From Amoebophrya sp. A120 (taxonomy: Eukaryota; Sar; Dinophyceae; Syndiniales; Amoebophryaceae), in contig CAJINV010000003.1 in NCBI GenBank assembly GCA_905178155.1, positions 191,575-236,653 on the forward strand: a DNA stretch of 45,079 nucleotides, given 5' to 3'. Positions 1 to 10,203 of the stretch are shown one piece after another (within the stretch, counting starts at the first letter, position 1; the number at the start of each line of letters is the position of its first letter). The position numbers and the translations under genes were made by a program. The notes beneath the pieces were generated by a model, which was not told where the DNA came from, ran no database searches, and worked only from the letters and a program-made list of their open reading frames with translations.

Positions 1-243
1 ATGCGGCGAAAAAAGGCGGCCCAAAAAGCCCCCCGGCGGCCCAGAGTTTGGGGCCGGCAGATGACCCACTTGGCGCACGGTATGCGGCGAAAAAAGGCGG
101 CCCAAAAAGCCCCCCGGCGGCCCAGAGTTTGGGGCCGGCAGATGGCCCGCTTGTCGCGCGGTATGCGGCGAAAAAAGGCGGCCCAAAAAGCTTCCCGGCG
201 GCCCAGAGTTTGGAGCCGGCAGCCGACCCAGTTGGCGCGCGGT
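1..243 (+). repeat. Three 81-bp tandem repeats (27 codons per unit)
   Basis: Units at 1-81, 82-162 and 163-243 are nearly identical, and each begins ATGCGGCGAAAAAAGGCGGC. The period is a multiple of three, so a frame-1 reading stays open to 345 and would encode a 27-residue Arg/Lys-rich repeat starting MRRKKAAQK. A second frame (48-476) is also open across the array, which weakens the case for coding. The array touches the left edge, so more copies may lie outside. It could be the end of a repetitive protein gene or a GC-rich minisatellite; I cannot tell which. Confidence 0.85.
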
Positions 244-838
244 ATGTGGGCGCGTGGCGTGCGCCGACCTCCGACCGACCCGACCGACGGACGCAGCCGC
301 CCGGCGGGCCTCTCCCTCCGGATTCGTGCCGCCCCCGAGTTCTGATCCATCGCACCAAGGCCGGACCAAGCCGCGCCGTGCCCTCGATTCGGAAGGCCCC
401 GGCGCCCAAGTTGCCTATGCCGGGGGCGGCGCATTCCCCGGATGAGTGTGGGCGCCCGTTCCTTTCTTTTGTGTAGATGTGTTCTGCGTAACGCTAGCTC
501 ACTCGGCTTCGCTACGTGCCTACCTTCTTATGATGAGCGGGAGGGAGCGAGTAGCTGTTCATCGTGCCAGCCCAATTCTTATTCTAGAAAACGCTGGAAA
601 GGCAAAGGAGCCCCTGCGACACTCCAGAAAAGTCGGTCTGTGAACACTCTCCCAGCCTTGCCTGCAGCAGCACAACTTGTTGGCGAAGCCCAGGCAACAG
701 TTGCGGTGCTCTCGTTGCTTGCAAGGGGGCGGCGCTTCAGCTTCACGGTCCATTTGCGTTTGGCCCGCTTTTCCAGGTAGATAGTTGGCAACTGAAAGCA
801 GTATACAAGTAGTCCCAGTCGGTGAAGAAAACGAAAAG
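244..838. other. Intergenic, no supported gene
   Basis: The sequence is GC-rich up to about 440 and of mixed composition after that. Several overlapping open frames on both strands are short and show no recognisable domain. I see no gene here. Confidence 0.5.
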
Positions 839-1135
839 ATGCCGCGCGTTCCGGTGTTTTGCGTTGTTGCGTTGGGTTATTTGTTTGCTGGACTTGTTCC
901 GCCGACGCACGGAGTGCGCGTTTGGCCGTTCGCACCCCCGCCCGAAGTCCATGAAGGCGGCGACAAGAAAATCAAGCTGCCCACATCTTCTGGATGGATC
1001 AAAAAGACCCAGCTCGACCCCAAGTACGACGTCGACGAGCATCCCCTGAAGCCGCACTACGACGAAACGGAGGCCGCGGTGAAGGAGGCGCAGAAGAAAG
1101 AGCATGGCGACATAGATGCTCCAGGCCTATTTTGA
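839..1135 (+). CDS. Small putative secreted protein, 98 aa
   Basis: I do not recognise this protein. The ATG at 839 (context aagATGCCG) opens a 98-residue frame. A hydrophobic N-terminus (VFCVVALGYLFAGLV, about residues 6-20) followed by a small-residue stretch (PPTHG) looks like a signal peptide. The rest is short, charged and soluble (WPFAPPPEVHEGGDKK, then an Asp/Glu/Lys-rich tail ending DIDAPGLF). The frame is open upstream to a TTG at 785, which I do not use as a start. No intron is evident. It could be a secreted or plastid/mitochondrion-targeted small protein, or a chance frame; the signal-peptide-like start is the only real support. Confidence 0.45.
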   Translation: MPRVPVFCVVALGYLFAGLVPPTHGVRVWPFAPPPEVHEGGDKKIKLPTSSGWIKKTQLDPKYDVDEHPLKPHYDETEAAVKEAQKKEHGDIDAPGLF

Positions 1136-1946
1136 AGGGACGCTTATTTCCGATGTGGTGCATCTACCTGCCAACACTTCTGTGCGTATTCAGTACGAAG
1201 GGCTTGCGCAGCTACTTACGTAGCAGCGGGCGTGACTCGACAACATCATTGTACTCATCATGTCGAACTCATTTTTTCCATGTCTAACGCTATTCTTGTA
1301 AAAGCAGTTTCCCACTCACACTTCTCACAGTAATAGTCATCTCACGACCACCCTGTGTGTTTACTTTTTCCGGGCTTGCTGCCACCTCCTTATCGCGAAG
1401 GAAACAACTCGTGTTGTGTAACGGCATATTTACCTGCCCACCGATCTGTTCTTTTCGTGTTGTGCTGGAAGCGATATGCAAGTAGTCGTGTAGAACAACA
1501 ACAAGGAAGAATGTTTCAGGATTTTCGTGAAGCAGCTCCTCAAGTTAGAGTCTTGTTGTCTTGTCGTTCACTAAGTGCGTAGTGCTTCTGCTTCTCGACC
1601 CCGCACGGCATCATTCACGCCGGGAGAGCCCTCGCACAGAGAGATTGGTTGAGAGCGCGGAGTAGACTGTTACGAGCGGGGCAGAGAAGGGTCAGTCACA
1701 AAACGTGGGCCGATGCAGGCCTCCGCAGCAGCTATCGAAGTGTTTCTTGAGTGTGTGTCGGGTACGGGTTACCGTTCGTTTCAGGTACGTTCGATACCAC
1801 ACCGAGGTGCACAGTTTCGAGGGAGGACGAGTACCCAAGTAATATGCTACATTCGTCTGGCAGCCAACCAGCACCTACGAGGGAAAGTAAGTAAGTAGTC
1901 ACTCTTCTTCTGTTGAAAAATCGTCGTCCCCGAAATTATATTAAAA
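1136..1946. other. Intergenic, no supported gene
   Basis: This stretch holds only short frames with no domain resemblance. It presumably contains the 3' end of the small upstream gene and the leader of the next gene. Confidence 0.5.
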
Positions 1947-3156
1947 ATGACCGGCCGGAATACAGCGAGCCTGTGCAGCTTTCTCGTTCTCGTTCCGGGC
2001 CTTCTCCAGGACGTGCGCGCGGAGTCTTCCAGCACGTTACTGGGGCGGTTTTTCGGCATGGAGAGCAAGCGAACCGCCCGGGACGTTTCGGCCTGTCCGG
2101 GCGAGGGCGGCAGGTACGGGGACTACAAGTGTAATCACGACTCTACCCATCGAGTGTGCGCAAAGCTCGTGGAGGGAACAGTATAATATTCTGAGTTGTA
2201 AATTGTTCTTGTTGATCTTGATCAAGATGAAATTGAAAAAGCAAAAGGTTTCTCACAAAACCTTGGGCTTGGCCAGATTCATTCGTGGTAATGATTGTAC
2301 AGCGTTTATTATTATTACTTCGTTCCTTATGCTGCAACAGTGTGGGCTTCCTTAGTCCTTATCGTAATCGTTTTCTACCTTTTTGACTTTCTCTTATGAG
2401 ATCCTCTTTTGTTTATCAGGGAGGCAGCTGCGCCGCCAAGAACTGGGGGAGCTCGGATTTCTGGAGTATCACTGGGCAGCCGTCCTGGGCCGAAGACATC
2501 TGCGGCAATACCGCGAACCCGGGGGACTCCTGGTGCATCTGCATGTGGGCCTACGCGACGCTGATTGGGGAAGTATTTTTTCATTTAGAAGTTCAGTTCC
2601 TTCGTCGAGATTATCAGAGATGAATCGCTATATATTTTCTTTTTGTGGATGTGGATTGGATTTGTCACTTCACTTCACTTGCTTCGTCTATTTTGCAAAT
2701 GCAGCTCCGTCATTTAATATATATGGAAAGTGGGCAGTGAGACTACTTAGAAATGATAAAAGCAATGAAACCCACATCGCAAAAATGAAAACGAAGGTTG
2801 GGTGTGACAACGCGCCGGTGACCTGTGCCGGGACGGACGTCTCCTACGTGCTCCAGCAGTACAATGACAACGGCGTGGACCTCGCGGCGGCGCACGACTG
2901 CTTGAAGTCAAAATGCGGCAACTCCACCTCTTCCTCCTCGTTGCTGACCTCCAGTCGCAAGCTTTTGCGGGCGGTGAACGACACGACCGCAGCGGCACCA
3001 GCTGCGCACGCCGCGACCCCCAGCACATCCGCGTCGGGCCGTGCGGCGGCCGGGCATGCGAGGAGCGCGGTGGACTTCGTCGCTTCTACAGACGAGGGGA
3101 CGATTTCCAACGCGGTGAAACACGCCGACTCCGATCCCGTCGCAGTTGCTGCGTAG
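1947..3156 (+). CDS. Secreted Cys-rich protein with DUF2237-like core, 3 exons, 248 aa
   Basis: Exon model: 1947-2180, 2420-2572, 2797-3156. Introns are GTATAA...TCAG and GTATTT...GAAG, both phase 0; the second acceptor is less certain. The N-terminus (SLCSFLVLVPGLL, then VRA) is a signal peptide. The core has the order of conserved pieces seen in DUF2237 proteins: a Gly/Cys stretch (GRYGDYKC, about 56-63), HRVCA (68-72), PGDSWCIC (112-119; family form PGDRWCLC) and an AP-V segment (GCDNAPVTC, about 131-139). Many cysteines suggest disulfides in a secreted protein. From about residue 165 to the stop, a Ser/Ala/Thr-rich tail is low complexity. The biochemical role of DUF2237 is unknown. DUF2237 proteins I know of are short and cytosolic, so the signal peptide and tail are unusual. 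The family call rests on motif order alone. Confidence 0.5.
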
Positions 3157-4789
3157 AGCGGTGGCCTGTGCACGAGGACCAACTGGCTCCTGATCGCGTC
3201 GTCGCGTGAGACGATGCACGTGAGTAATGGAGAATTTGAATTTGCGACAGGCGCGCGCCACGCTTCTATTTCTGTTGATAGTTGTTGCGAAAAAATAAAA
3301 ATTTCGCTCGCAATGTGAGTGAGTAGAAGTTCGATATTCTCAGTACAAAACTTCTGACCTGATGATAGATTTACAATTTATGATTTGAAGATGAACCCAA
3401 AGCGTCTCTGGACGCCGTTGTAGTCGACACGGATGAGTCTTCTCTATACTGATTGAAAAGTTATTATTGCCCGCTAATTGGGTAGTAATAGTATTTCGTA
3501 CGGCCGAAAGGTACCTTTATTTGCAGAATCCTGAAGCAATTTGTTACAATTTCTATTTCGCGCGTCCGTTGTCCACGGATAGTATCTGAATCGTGAAAGT
3601 AAACATCAATCTTTGACCATACGAGAAGAACCACTTGGTGCTGCCGCTCGATGGAAAAGCGTCGGGTACAGGCAGCACTGGCAAAGATTTGAATTGTGAA
3701 GAACAAAAAGAACGACCCGAGCAGCTTTACGACGCTGATACGGGCGCACTTAACTTTTGTAATTACCTATGATGATGATGTAGTTTTTAGGTTCACCACC
3801 CCGTCGACCTTCCCCGCCCTGCAATCAGAATCGGTCTACTTGATCGCGATAAGCATTAAAAGCTGTAATTTCGGGTGATGGAAATACAATTTGTATGCGA
3901 TGTGAGTTACTATACCTTCTCCGTCAACTACATCCAAAGTGAAGAACCCAATCTGGCGATTGATGCTAATGTACTCATTTGGAAACTTTCTCAAATAAAT
4001 CAGCGTTCTTGAAGATATGTCAATTGACCAGATCATTATGTAAGAATTCGTCAAGATGTAGATGTAACTAAAGTATATATAATGTTTGTGAAGTCTGTGC
4101 CTCCATCTAGCAGTAGCTTCACTCCTACCATGAGCAGCACCTTGCTGCGTATCTGTTCGTGTCTAGCTGCATCTCCGGTGTATTTGACGAGTTTTGAATT
4201 TTTCGGTTCGTGCGCAACATGTCATTCGTTCCGAGCGGTAGTTCCACACTCGGATGAGTTTCTCTATCGTGCAAAACAGGAAAGATCGGTGAGCCGTTTG
4301 TTTGCCAAGGCTTTTTTCCTCCACAGCCAGTGGTCACATGTAAAAGTAAAACACGTCGAGGCTTTGTCCGATTTCAAGCATACAGATTTTCATTTTTCAT
4401 CTTACTACCCACTCCCCATCCCAGGACCATATCGCGTTTCACCCCACATTCCCATGAACACTATGGCGTCATCAAGAAAGATGGTCGTGCTGCGTATGTA
4501 CTAGGTGTAGGTAGCCTTACTTCTTGCGCCCTTCTTTACTTCCGGATGTGGAAAATGAAGTACTTCGGTCTCTAGGTGTGGATGATTTATTTCGATTGGC
4601 CTGCATAGATAACTTTTTCCTTACTGCTCTCCGCCAGATACTTACATTCATACGATGTTGCCTCTTTCACCAAGATCGTGATCGCTGAAGAATTGTATGT
4701 GGACCGCTTTGATGATCAACAATACTCCATTGCCGCGAGGACCACGACCGGTAGTTGTTTGACCTCACACTATCGGCACAAGGAACAGG
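3157..4789. other. Intergenic, AT-rich, no supported gene
   Basis: About 1.6 kb of AT-richer DNA. The longest frame (4082-4504, 140 aa) has no recognisable domain, codon pattern or continuation by splicing. I see no RNA gene or repeat. Confidence 0.5.
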
Positions 4790-6082
4790 ATGGCGTTCCT
4801 GTTTCCTACTGTCGTCGAGAGCGTGTCACGCCCAACGGTGAATCAGCTGATCCGGAGCCACAAGAGAAAGGCGCCCCTGCGCCTATACCAGTACGCAAAC
4901 AACCAGTACCCAAAAATCACAAAAGGTACAAGTCTTATCTAGCTGCAGCTAGCACGTACTTTCATATGTTGACATTGACAGTGTCACATTCAACGCTCGT
5001 CCTCCCTGTAAAAAAAAGGTTAGTCGACGACGATCACATCAAAGTTTGTTCTGAGTCCTGTACACACATGATCCAGATTGATTACATTCATAAATCGGTC
5101 CTCGAACTGCAGATGAACAACACCGTGCTGTCGAGCGAACCTGTATAATTTGTGTATATGATGATGATCAAAAAAAAAAAACAAAACAGCCGTGACCGGT
5201 GGTGTGCTTGGCGGGCTGGGTGACGCGGTGGCGCAGTGGCTGGAGAAGGATCCGAAGGTTGACAAGAACTGGAAGTTTGATTGGCAGCGCTGGGGTGCGT
5301 TTTCCGCGTTCAACCTGGCCTGGGCGGGGGTGCCGCTGCATTTTTACATCAACTTTTTGGAGAACAAGCGGCGGAATTTCGGTCTGGTGCAAAAAATGTT
5401 CGTGACCCACATTCTGTACAACCCGTTCCTCTACTTTCCCTCCTTCTACCTGTGCCACGGCGCGCTGATGGGCCAGTCCTTTGGGCACATCCAGCAGCGG
5501 CTTCAACGGGAAATGCCGGACGCGTTGGCGCAGTGTCTGCAGTTCTGGATCCCGATCAATTTCGTGCAGTACACCGCGATCTCGGCCAGTGCGCAGGTGC
5601 TGTTTTTGTCGGTTGCCAACGTCGCGTGGTGCGTCATCCTCAGCAGCAGTTCGTCCGACGGGGACGCCAGTCCGGCGGCGACCATCACGATCACGGAGGA
5701 GTCGCGGACCAACTCGGACACGACCATCTCCAGCTCCACTACTGTACAAGAGGTGTTCGACCACTCCCATCGCATTCGCGTAGAAGACGGGGTGCTACGG
5801 GTGCTCGACTTGATGGACCCCGCGCACACGGCGCAGCAAACGGCGTCCGACTTCGCGGAGGGGCAGTTCCGGCGGGAACAGGACCTACTCGCTGGGGAGT
5901 TACTGCCCGAGCTGCAGGGAAAAGTGAAAATAAGAGGCTTTTTACACCCGACAAAGAACACTACGACCGGGACTAGTAGCACAACTACCTCGTCAACATC
6001 AACCTCGTCAGGTGGATCGGGAGGTGGAACAACGACGACCACAACCTCGACGATAGCTCGCGATCTCGCGGCCAAACTGTAG
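4790..6082 (+). CDS. Mpv17/PMP22-family membrane protein, 2 exons, 342 aa
   Basis: Exons 4790-4925 and 5190-6082; the intron is GTACAAG...ACAG, phase 1. The start ATG has context aggATGGCG. Joining the exons gives LYQYANNQYPKITKAVTGG, then VLGGLGDAVAQWLE, the classic first helix of the Mpv17/PMP22 family (LY..YL...P..T....G.L...GD...Q). Later family landmarks are DWQRWGAFSAFNLAWAG, PLHFYINFL, and the last core block FWIPINFVQYTAIS...VANVAWCVILS. The family has four membrane helices and sits in the inner mitochondrial or peroxisomal membrane, with a proposed channel or nucleotide-homeostasis role. Unusually, about 150 residues follow the core: a Ser/Thr-rich linker, a charged segment around VFDHSHRIRVEDG, and a Ser/Thr/Gly run before the stop. 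The assignment is firm; the substrate and organelle are not shown by the sequence. Confidence 0.88.
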
Positions 6083-7333
6083 GGCCGCTACACCTGCTGA
6101 GACATAAAGAAGCAGCACAAGCAAAAAGTTGGTGGATCATGGGACGACTGAAGATGGTGGTGGGTAAAGTGAAACAGATGCATTCAACAAATTGCTTAAA
6201 CTTGATTCTTCGCGATTTTTCCAAGCGATGTGCCTCGCCAAGGATCGGAAAGACTGGTAGGGAGCGCCTCGATATGCCAGAAAGGTGGATCATGTCGGTT
6301 GTGCTTCGTGGTCTCAAGTCGGATACTCGAGAAATCACGGAAGAAAAATGGAGAAATCCTCCTCCTGCACCTGATATTTAGTGCCTTATCTCGGCGTAGA
6401 GGCGGCAGAAAGCTTCACTATCGCTGTCATGTATGATGTTGCCATGCTCTGTCCTCGAGTACCATATTCAATTTCAATCCATATCGAATTTTTCTTTCTG
6501 GACGAGCATTTTCTGCAAAATGGTTTCCGCACATAGAGATTAGTTTCCCATGGAGCACTCCTGACGGAACTTATTGTACAAGCATCTTGCTACAACTTTA
6601 GCTTTGCTTTTCAATTTCAAGAAACAATGCGGTGCAATAATTTTCCGATATTTTTGTTCGCGCAGCTGATAGCAGTGCCACCGAAATTTAAATTTTGGTG
6701 TGTTGCTGGTATTCAGATCATTTCAGAGCTACCCGAAGTGCGACGCGGAGCGGCCAAATGGATACTCCTGCTGTCCGCACTGGTGCTCTTTATTTTCGAA
6801 GCAGCTGCGCCTGCGGCTTGCGGCAGTTCCGCAATAGGTTTGTTTCTGTGTTGATATATGCCAAGAGCTTTTCATCACTGTGACGATTGAATTACTCGCA
6901 ACATAACAAGCAAAACAAAACATGTGCAGCAAGAATTATATCCTTTCGAATTCTGGTCTGGCAAGGTATACTTGCCGGCGTTTTCGACAAAGCCTCGTAG
7001 ATTGGCGACCATGGGAGCAGCTGCCCATGCAGCTTTCTACTAAACAAGATTGAGACATTTTGCAAGTATGTTGCGAAAGATGTTATATAACTTTGATTTT
7101 TTCAACAGGAGCAAGTTGAAGATCTGTATGTTGAGGTCAAAAAGTTTAGTCTGGAATAAAAGGCACGGTAGAAGAGCCGGTATCCTTTGCTGATCTCGAA
7201 ATACAGAGATCACCGAAGTAGAAGTTGGACTTTGTGGCGGTGTTCCCATCCTTCGATATGCCATCTTTGCTCTTTTGGAAAGAGCAATGATGGCATACCG
7301 AGTCAGTGCTTAGCACTGCATTTATTTTTGATA
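6083..7333. other. Intergenic, no supported gene
   Basis: Short frames only. One at 6627-6854 (75 aa) has hydrophobic stretches but no domain and no clear splice partner. The 3' side runs into the foldback element. Confidence 0.5.
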
Positions 7334-7336
7334 TAA

Positions 7337-9638
7337 GAGCGGGGTAACAAATTCTGACGAGTTGTGGCCGTCCCACTTCTCACCCGCCCGGCCGGGTGGG
7401 TGACTAGTGGGACGGAACCAGGATCCTGACCAGCTGGCCGGATCTGAAAGCCTCAAAAACAACGCTTTTTCTTTTCCGCACCTGATTCTGCTTCCTACCA
7501 GCCACACCCGCAGGTCTTGCAGGAGGTGGTAGAAAGAAGATTCAGCTTGTGGTAAAGAAAGTGTTGCTCCGGCTTACTGAAAGCCTCAAAAAGCACAGCT
7601 TTTTGCTTTCCGCGCCTGATTCTTCTTTCTACCAGCCACGTCTGCAGGTCTTGCAGGAGGTGGTAGAAAGAAGATTCAGCTTCTGGCAAAAAAAGCGCTG
7701 CTTTGGCTTGCTGAACGCCTCAGAAACGTCGTTTTTTGTTTTCAGCGCCTGATTCTTCTTTCTACCAGCCACGTCTGCAGGTCTTGCAGGAGGTGGTAGA
7801 AAGAAGATTCAGCTCGTGGTAAAAAAAGCGTTGCTTTGGCTTACTGAAAGTCTTAGAAACAGCGTTTTTTGTTTTCCGCGCCTGATTCTTCTTTCTACCA
7901 GCCACGCCCGCAGGTCTTGCAGGAGGTGGTAGAAAGAAGATGCAGCTCAGGGTAAAAAAAGTGTTGCTTTGGCTTACTGAAAGCCTCAAAAGCAGCACTT
8001 TTTGTTTTCCGCACCTGATTCTTCTTTGTGCCAGCCATACCCGCAGGTCTTGCAGGAGGTGGTAGAAAGACGATTCAGCTCGTGGCAGAAAAAGCGTTGC
8101 TTTGGCTTATTGAAAGCCTCAGAAATAGCGTTTTTTGTTTTCCGCGCCTGATTCTTCTTTCTACCAGCCACGCCCGCAGGTCTTGCAGGAGGTGGTAGAT
8201 AGAAAACTTAGCTCGTGGCAAAAAAAGTGCTGCTTTGGCTTACTGAAAGCCTCAGAAGCAGCGTTTTTCGTTTTCCGCGCCTGATTCTTCTTTCTACCAG
8301 CCACGTCTGCAGGTCTTGCAGGAGGTGGTAGAAAGAAGATTCAGCTCCTGGTAAAAAAAGCGTTGCTTTGGCTTGCTGAAAGCCTCAGAAGCGCCGTTTT
8401 TTGTTTTCCGCACTTGATTCTTCTTTCTACCAGCCACATCTGCAGGTCTTGCAGGAGGTGGTAGAAAGAAGATTCAGCTCGTGGTAAAAACAATGTTGCT
8501 TGGGCTTACTGAAAGCCTCAGAAACAGCATTTTTTGTTTTCCGCGCCTGATTCTTCTTTCTACCAGCCACGCCCGCAGGTCTTGCAGGAGGTCGTAGAAA
8601 GAATATTCAGCTCGTGGCAAAAAAAATGTTGCTTTGGCTTACTGAAAGCCTCAGAAGCAGCGTTTTTTGTTTTCCGCACCTGATTCTTCTTTCTACCAGC
8701 CACAACCGCAGGTCTTGCAGGAGGTGGTAGAAAGAAGATTCAGCTCGTGGCAAAAAAAGCGCTGCTTTGGCTTATTGAAAGTCTCAGAAGTAGCGTTTTT
8801 TGTTTTCCGCGCCTGATTCTTCTTTCTACCAGCCACGCCCGCAGGTCTTGCAGGAGGTGGCAGAAAGAAGACTCAGCTCGTGGCAAAAAAAGTGTTGCTT
8901 TGGCTTACTGAAAGCCTCAGAAACAGCGTTTTTTGTTTTCCGCACCTGATTCTTCTTTCTACCAGCCACGCCCGCAGATCTTGCAGGAGGTGGTAGAAAG
9001 AAGATTCAGCGCGTGGCAAAAAAAAATGTTGCTTTGGCTTACTGAAAGTCTCAGAAGCGACGTTTTTTGTTTTCCGCGCCTGATTCTTCTTTCTACCAGT
9101 CACACCCGCAGGTCTTGCGGGAGGTGGTAGAAAGAGGATTCAGCTCGTGGCAAAAAAATCGCTGCTTTGGCTTACTGAAAGCCTCAAAAGCAACGCTTTT
9201 TTTTTTCCGCGCCTCATTCTTCTTTCTACCAGCCACACCCGCAGGTCTTGCAGGAGGTGGTAGAAAGAAGATTCAGCTCGTAGTAAGAAAAATGCTGCTT
9301 TGGCTTACTGAAAGCCTCGGAAGCAGCGCTATTTGTTTTCCGCACCTGATTCTTCTTTCTACCGGCCATGCCCGCAAGTCTTGCAGGAGGTGTTAGAAAG
9401 ACGATTCCGCTCGTGGTAAAAAAGCCGTTGCTTTGGCTTAGTGAAACCCTCAAACGCAGGATTTTTTGTTTTCCGCACCTCATTCTTCTACCAGCCACAC
9501 CCGCAGGTCTTGCAGGAGGTGGTAGAATTTCCGCCGTTCTCGTGGTCAGGATCCTGGTTCCGTCCCACTAGTCACCCACCCGGCCGGGCGGGTGAGAAGT
9601 GGGACGGCCACAACTCGCCAGAATTTGTTACCCCGCTC
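7337..9638. mobile_element. Foldback-type element: 96-bp TIRs around a 133-bp tandem array, TAA duplication
   Basis: The left arm (7337-7432) and right arm (9543-9638) are inverted copies 96 bp long with one mismatch that I can see; both begin GAGCGGGGTAACAAATTCTG or its G variant when read inward. TAA occurs directly outside both arms (7334-7336, 9639-9641), consistent with a 3-bp target-site duplication as in PIF/Harbinger-type elements. Each arm also contains its own palindrome (CCGTCCCACT ... AGTGGGACGG enclosing CACCCGCCCGG/CCGGGTGGGTG), so it can fold alone. The interior is a tandem array with no transposase or other long open frame. The element is therefore non-autonomous, a MITE or foldback type. 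The superfamily call rests only on TSD length and sequence. Confidence 0.85.
7440..9535. repeat. Tandem array, about 15 units of about 133 bp
   Basis: The landmark CTGATTCTTCTTTCTACCAG recurs near 7486, 7604, 7746, 7880, 8014, 8148, 8280, 8414, 8547, 8681, 8813, 8946, 9079, 9208, 9346 and 9477, the first and last copies being diverged. Each unit carries an internal inverted repeat, TTCTTTCTACC facing GGTAGAAAGAA across a GC-rich loop with GCAGGTCTTGCAGGAGG, and a T-rich stretch GTTTTTTGTTTTCC. Units differ mostly by single substitutions. Short frames exist on both strands but none spans the array, so I treat it as noncoding. It fills the foldback element almost completely. Confidence 0.93.
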
Positions 9639-9641
9639 TAA

Positions 9642-10203
9642 GTACTTACATTTTTCTCTGATTTTTCTACCTCGTTGCTGTTTTCCTTGTCTGTGTTTTC
9701 GTGTATCGATCACATTTGTTGATCTCTCCTTTCAAAATCTTTGACGCAGGCTACGATCAATTAGGTTTTGAGTAAATATATAGATATCTGGATCTGATAC
9801 GTTCCCTGGTGTTTTACTCTTATTTGAACAAAGAGGATCCTGTCATTAAGACGATGACCTCCTTCTTTACGTATGTTATGTGTAGTAAGTTGAGAGGAGG
9901 TTTTTTGGTATTTATTCCCTCGTTGATAAAGTGAACCCATTGTGCTTCTCTGATCCTGACTATGGCCACTTTATGACCACCTCCTGATCACAGAGGAAAT
10001 ACTGAAGGATTTTGCTCCTTTGCGCCCGCAAAGAACCACGACAATCATGTTGGTGTTCTTCTTGCGCGTGGTCGACAAGTGCGACGACAGCTACTTGTGA
10101 TTCAGCGGAGAGCCGCCGCGGGGGCGGATCAACATACAACGCAGTGAAGACCGCCGCCTGACTTATTTCGCAGCTTCTCACGACATAGCGCTGCCGTGTT
10201 GTA
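9642..10203. other. Intergenic, upstream of the primase-like gene
   Basis: No supported gene. A minus-strand frame overlapping 9960-10343 has no domain and is antisense to the first exon of the next gene. Confidence 0.5.

Noticed and set aside
4082-4504. 140-codon frame upstream of the Mpv17 gene
   Set aside because: No domain, no signal of selection by eye, and no partner exon.
6627-6854. 75-codon hydrophobic frame
   Set aside because: Too short and without a family match; the membrane-like run could be chance in AT-rich DNA.
8873-9498. Several 60-110 codon frames in the 133-bp array
   Set aside because: They are by-products of the repeat; frames shift between units and none spans the array.
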